Positions 61,080 through 64,000 of a DNA stretch of 64,000 nt are shown here, one piece after another. This stretch comes from Iodobacter fluviatilis (GTDB taxonomy: Bacteria; Pseudomonadota; Gammaproteobacteria; Burkholderiales; Chitinibacteraceae). How positions within the stretch are numbered: the first letter of the stretch is position 1; each line of letters starts with the position of its first letter. Below the pieces are notes generated by a model that saw only the letters and a program-made list of their open reading frames with translations, was not told the DNA's origin and did no database searches. Location of the stretch: assembly GCF_900451195.1 (NCBI RefSeq), contig NZ_UGHR01000003.1:310001-374000 (forward strand). The letters run 5' to 3'. Both the position numbers and the translations under genes were made by a program.

Positions 61080-63158
61080 ATGAGTTACAAACCTGCCGAT
61101 AATCAATTAATGCTGAACCGTGAAATGGGATTGTTAGAGTTTAATCGTCGGGTATTGGCCCAGGCGGAAGACGCAAGTAATCCTTTATTAGAGCGTTTGA
61201 AATTTCTGTGTATTGTGTCGTCCAATCTGGATGAGTTTTTTGAAGTGCGCGTGGCCTGGCTCAAAGAAAATATGCGCCATAATCCAACTCGGCTTTTACC
61301 TGAGGGAATGACGCCGCTGCAGGCTTTTGATTTGGTGGCGCGCGAAGCGCATGATTTGGTTGATCGCCAGTATGATTTATTGCTGGAAGTGATGTTTCCG
61401 GCGCTGGCTAAGGAAGGTATTCATTTTTTCCGCCGCAGCGTATGGACAGACGAGCAGCGCGAGTGGGTGCGGGATTTCTTTTTCCGTGAGCTGATGCCTA
61501 TACTCACGCCAATTGGGCTTGATCCATCTCATCCTTTTCCGCGTGTATTAAATAAGTCGCTGAATTTTATTGTTGAGCTGGAAGGCAACGATGCCTTTGG
61601 CCGCAGCTCGGGCATTGCTATTGTGCAAGCGCCACGTATTTTGCCGCGCTTTGTAAAAATGCCAACCGAGATTTCGGGTGTTGAGCATGGCTTTGTTTTC
61701 TTGTCTTCGATTTTGCATGCACATGTGGATGAATTGTTTTCTGGTATGCATGTGTTGGGTTGTTATCAATTCCGGGTCACGCGTGATTCTGATTTATCGG
61801 TGGATGATGATGATCTGAAAGACCTGCGTGCCGCGCTGAAGGGCGAATTATCGCAGCGCTCTTATGGTGATGCTGTGCGTTTAGAGGTGGCCGATAATTG
61901 TCCTAAGCATTTACAGCATTTCTTGCGTGATCAGTTTGGTTTGCAGGATGTGGATCTTTATCGTGTAAATGGCCCGGTTAATCTGGTACGCCTGATGCAG
62001 GTGCCGGATCAGGTTGATCGTTCAGATTTAAAGTTTGAGCCCTTTATGCCTGGCGTGCCTGCCGAGCTTCGCAAGCAGCCGGATATGTTTGCGGCGATTC
62101 GCCATGGCGATATTCTTTTGCACCACCCCTACCAAAGCTTTACTCCTGTGATCGATTTGCTGCAACAGGCAGCAAGAGATCCGCAGGTCGTGGCGATTAA
62201 AATGACGGTCTATCGCACCGGTACAGAGTCGGCTTTGATGGAAGCGCTATGCGATGCCGCAGGGCGCGGTAAAGAGGTGACGGCTGTTGTTGAGCTGATG
62301 GCGCGCTTTGATGAAGAAGCCAATATCAACTGGGCAGCCAAGCTGGAGCTGGCGGGTGTGCACGTGGTGTATGGCGTATATGGCTATAAAACTCACGCTA
62401 AAATGTTGCTGATTGTGCGCCGTGAGGAAGGAAAACTGCGCCGCTACACTCACGTTGGCACGGGTAATTACCATCCGCGCACAACTAAGCTTTACACTGA
62501 TTTTGGTTTGATGACGGTCAATGAAGAAATTGTCAGTGATGTAAATGATGTGTTTATGCAGCTCACCGGCCTTGGCTTGGCGGGGGATCATCATCAGCTG
62601 TGGCAAGCACCGTTTACCTTGCAGCCGAATATTTTAAAGTATATCGATAAAGAAATTGTCCACGCTAAAGCGGGCCGTAAGGCGGTGATTATCGCCAAAA
62701 TGAATGCTTTGCTGGAGCCTACCGTCATCGATAAGCTTTATCAGGCATCGCAAGCTGGTGTTACGGTTCATTTGATTGTTCGTGGCGTGTGCGCTTTGCG
62801 CCCGGGTATTCCTGGGGTGTCAGAAAACATCCGCGTGCGCTCAATTGTGGGGCGTTTATTAGAACATCACCGCGTTTTCTATTTTTATAATGGCGGTGCA
62901 GAGGATGTTTATCTTTCTTCAGCAGACTGGATGGGGCGTAATTTATTCCGCCGCATTGAAATTGCGTTTCCCATCTTAGATCCAAAAGTAAAACGCCGTG
63001 TGATTCGTGAAAGCTTGCGCCCAAGCCTAGTAGATAACACTCAGGCTTGGGAAATGCAGTCTGATGGTCGCTATCGTCGTAAGACTGCGCGTGGCGGTAA
63101 GGTGCGCTCTTCACAAGCAACATTATTGGCTGAGTTAACAGCTAAACCACGCAATTAA
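61080..63158 (+). CDS. ppk1: Polyphosphate kinase 1
   Basis: Makes inorganic polyphosphate from ATP. The four-domain layout fits the 692 residues: N-terminal helical domain (LNREMGLLEFNRRVLAQAED), head domain, then two phospholipase-D-like domains. The autophosphorylated His is His439 in THAKMLL, and HVGTGNYHPRTTKLYTDFGL follows. The C-terminal domain has a second His motif in VGRLLEHHRVFYF. GTG at 61077 and ATG at 61080 are both possible starts. sixA follows after eight bases. Confidence 0.96.
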   Translation: MSYKPADNQLMLNREMGLLEFNRRVLAQAEDASNPLLERLKFLCIVSSNLDEFFEVRVAWLKENMRHNPTRLLPEGMTPLQAFDLVAREAHDLVDRQYDLLLEVMFPALAKEGIHFFRRSVWTDEQREWVRDFFFRELMPILTPIGLDPSHPFPRVLNKSLNFIVELEGNDAFGRSSGIAIVQAPRILPRFVKMPTEISGVEHGFVFLSSILHAHVDELFSGMHVLGCYQFRVTRDSDLSVDDDDLKDLRAALKGELSQRSYGDAVRLEVADNCPKHLQHFLRDQFGLQDVDLYRVNGPVNLVRLMQVPDQVDRSDLKFEPFMPGVPAELRKQPDMFAAIRHGDILLHHPYQSFTPVIDLLQQAARDPQVVAIKMTVYRTGTESALMEALCDAAGRGKEVTAVVELMARFDEEANINWAAKLELAGVHVVYGVYGYKTHAKMLLIVRREEGKLRRYTHVGTGNYHPRTTKLYTDFGLMTVNEEIVSDVNDVFMQLTGLGLAGDHHQLWQAPFTLQPNILKYIDKEIVHAKAGRKAVIIAKMNALLEPTVIDKLYQASQAGVTVHLIVRGVCALRPGIPGVSENIRVRSIVGRLLEHHRVFYFYNGGAEDVYLSSADWMGRNLFRRIEIAFPILDPKVKRRVIRESLRPSLVDNTQAWEMQSDGRYRRKTARGGKVRSSQATLLAELTAKPRN

Positions 63159-63166
63159 GGGCGACT

Positions 63167-63625
63167 GTGGATTTAATTTTGTGGCGTCATGCCGAAGCAG
63201 AGGAGGGGGCGGATGATTTACGCCGCCCTCTTACGGCTAAAGGGCGTAAGCAGGCAGAAAAAATGGCCGCTTGCTTAAGTAAGCGTCTTGATGGCGGGGC
63301 CATCACGGTGATTGCCAGCGAAGCATTGCGTAGCCAGGAAACCGCCAAGGCATTAAGTAAGCAATTTAAGATTGATGCAAGGTTAAATCCCGGTGTTTTA
63401 TGCGGCTCATATTTAGAGGTGTGTAACTGGCCAAGGGAGCCGGGGAAGACCATTGTGCTGGTTGGGCATCAGCCGGAGCTGGGCCGCGCAGCCGCTGTTA
63501 TTCTGGCGGGCAAAGAGCTCGATTGGGAGCTGCGCCGGGGGGGCTGCTGGTGGTTGCAGAGGCGGGTTAAGGAAGGGCGGATCAGTTATTCATTACGGAT
63601 GGTGATGTCGCCAGAATTATTGTAA
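63167..63625 (+). CDS. sixA: SixA-type phosphohistidine phosphatase
   Basis: Histidine-phosphatase superfamily protein of 152 residues with the short SixA layout. The catalytic motif is LWRHAEAE at the N-terminus, with LRRPLTAKGRKQAEKMA and the second catalytic His in LVGHQPEL near residue 104. SixA removes phosphate from phosphohistidine proteins, including PTS components, and the window carries a PTS at 27-32 kb. GTG start at 63167, with AAGGG five bases upstream. It is probably co-transcribed with ppk1. Confidence 0.9.
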   Translation: MDLILWRHAEAEEGADDLRRPLTAKGRKQAEKMAACLSKRLDGGAITVIASEALRSQETAKALSKQFKIDARLNPGVLCGSYLEVCNWPREPGKTIVLVGHQPELGRAAAVILAGKELDWELRRGGCWWLQRRVKEGRISYSLRMVMSPELL

Positions 63626-63762
63626 TACTTGCTTCATTAGACTTTCATGTTACTGAAATAGAAAGTTTATTATTTGTTTCAAGTCAATTCTGAGTTAATG
63701 ATTTCAATGTATTGTGTTAATATCACGTAATATGCTATTGCAAATTACTCGGGGGCAATAAA

Positions 63763-63921
63763 ATGCTAACTAATACGCAAGTCCGTAAACCCGTTGTACC
63801 TTCTGGCCATCTTTCTCCAACGCCTGATTTTTTTGAGCGTAATAAGGGATCTGCTCCATTTTCATGGATCACTTTCTCTGATGAGAAAAAACCAGCTGCA
63901 CCGCCACCTCATAAAAAATAA
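63763..63921 (+). CDS. Orphan 52-residue peptide gene
   Basis: A short ORF with its own gene architecture: GGGGG ribosome site eight bases before the ATG, AT-rich upstream region and a terminator 14 bases after the stop. The product is polar, rich in Pro, Lys and Ser, with no signal peptide or membrane segment; the middle reads TPDFFERNKG and APFSWITFSDEKK, the end is AAPPPHKK. I recognise no family. It could be a small regulatory protein or a precursor peptide; neighbours to the right are outside the window. Confidence 0.6.
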   Translation: MLTNTQVRKPVVPSGHLSPTPDFFERNKGSAPFSWITFSDEKKPAAPPPHKK

Positions 63922-63934
63922 GAGCTCAATACGC

Positions 63935-63966
63935 AAAACGGCTGCAATCAATGCAGCCGTTTTTTA
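63935..63966 (+). terminator. Terminator after the orphan peptide gene
   Basis: Stem aacggctgca / tgcagccgtt with a short loop and a run of T. Confidence 0.92.
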
Positions 63967-64000
63967 TTGTCTGTTGCTGTTAAATCAAAGCTTAAATCAG

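Overview
The window looks like a chromosomal, origin-proximal region of a betaproteobacterium of the order Neisseriales, most likely close to the Chromobacteriaceae (an Iodobacter- or Chromobacterium-type genome). This is inferred from gene content and order: a short ProQ/FinO protein, the thiD / rubredoxin / hemL neighbourhood, a zapA - 6S RNA - 5-FCL block, a multidomain nagF-nagE phosphotransferase system, and mnmG-rsmG-parA-parB followed by the complete atpIBEFHAGDC operon. Nearly all genes are ordinary housekeeping genes. I see no prophage, insertion sequence, CRISPR array, rRNA or tRNA.

Layout. 0-5 kb: proQ (its tail shifted by a 20-bp tandem duplication), a TDT-family exporter divergent from a LysR regulator, and a SulP anion transporter. 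4.5-8 kb: the anaerobic ribonucleotide reductase cluster nrdD - short glycyl-radical ORF - nrdG behind an FNR-like box. 8-11 kb: cobS, cobC and cobT for the late steps of cobalamin assembly. 11-15 kb: a degenerate GGDEF protein, waaC and waaA for the LPS inner core, and a DMT exporter. 15-24 kb: parC, a VanY-like peptidase, an AraC regulator, thiD, rubredoxin, an M48 lipoprotein protease, hemJ, a CYTH phosphatase, hemL and a TlpA-like thioredoxin. 24.6-24.9 kb: an AT-rich gap with four perfect and one near-perfect DnaA boxes, the best oriC candidate here.

25-33 kb: rbgA, a ZapB-like protein, zapA, 6S RNA, 5-FCL and the nag PTS genes. 33-41 kb: small unknown genes, fadH, ampG, xth, pyrE and polyphosphate glucokinase. 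41-52 kb: mnmG-rsmG-parA-parB and the F1Fo ATP synthase operon. 52-64 kb: a chemoreceptor, an M32 carboxypeptidase, glmU, a channel-like small membrane protein, an RluA-family enzyme, ychF, yggX, ppk1, sixA and a 52-residue orphan peptide gene.

The strongest themes are chromosome replication and segregation (DnaA-box cluster, four parS-like sites between 15.4 and 40.8 kb, parAB at 44 kb, and strong plus-strand gene bias to the right of 24.9 kb), a class III ribonucleotide reductase whose glycyl-radical segment is a separate 59-residue ORF, two Cys-less EIIB-like domains in the nag PTS, and several intergenic repeat families (a ~300-bp element in three copies, a ~170-bp palindromic element, and CACAGAG/ACACGGAG-type repeats).
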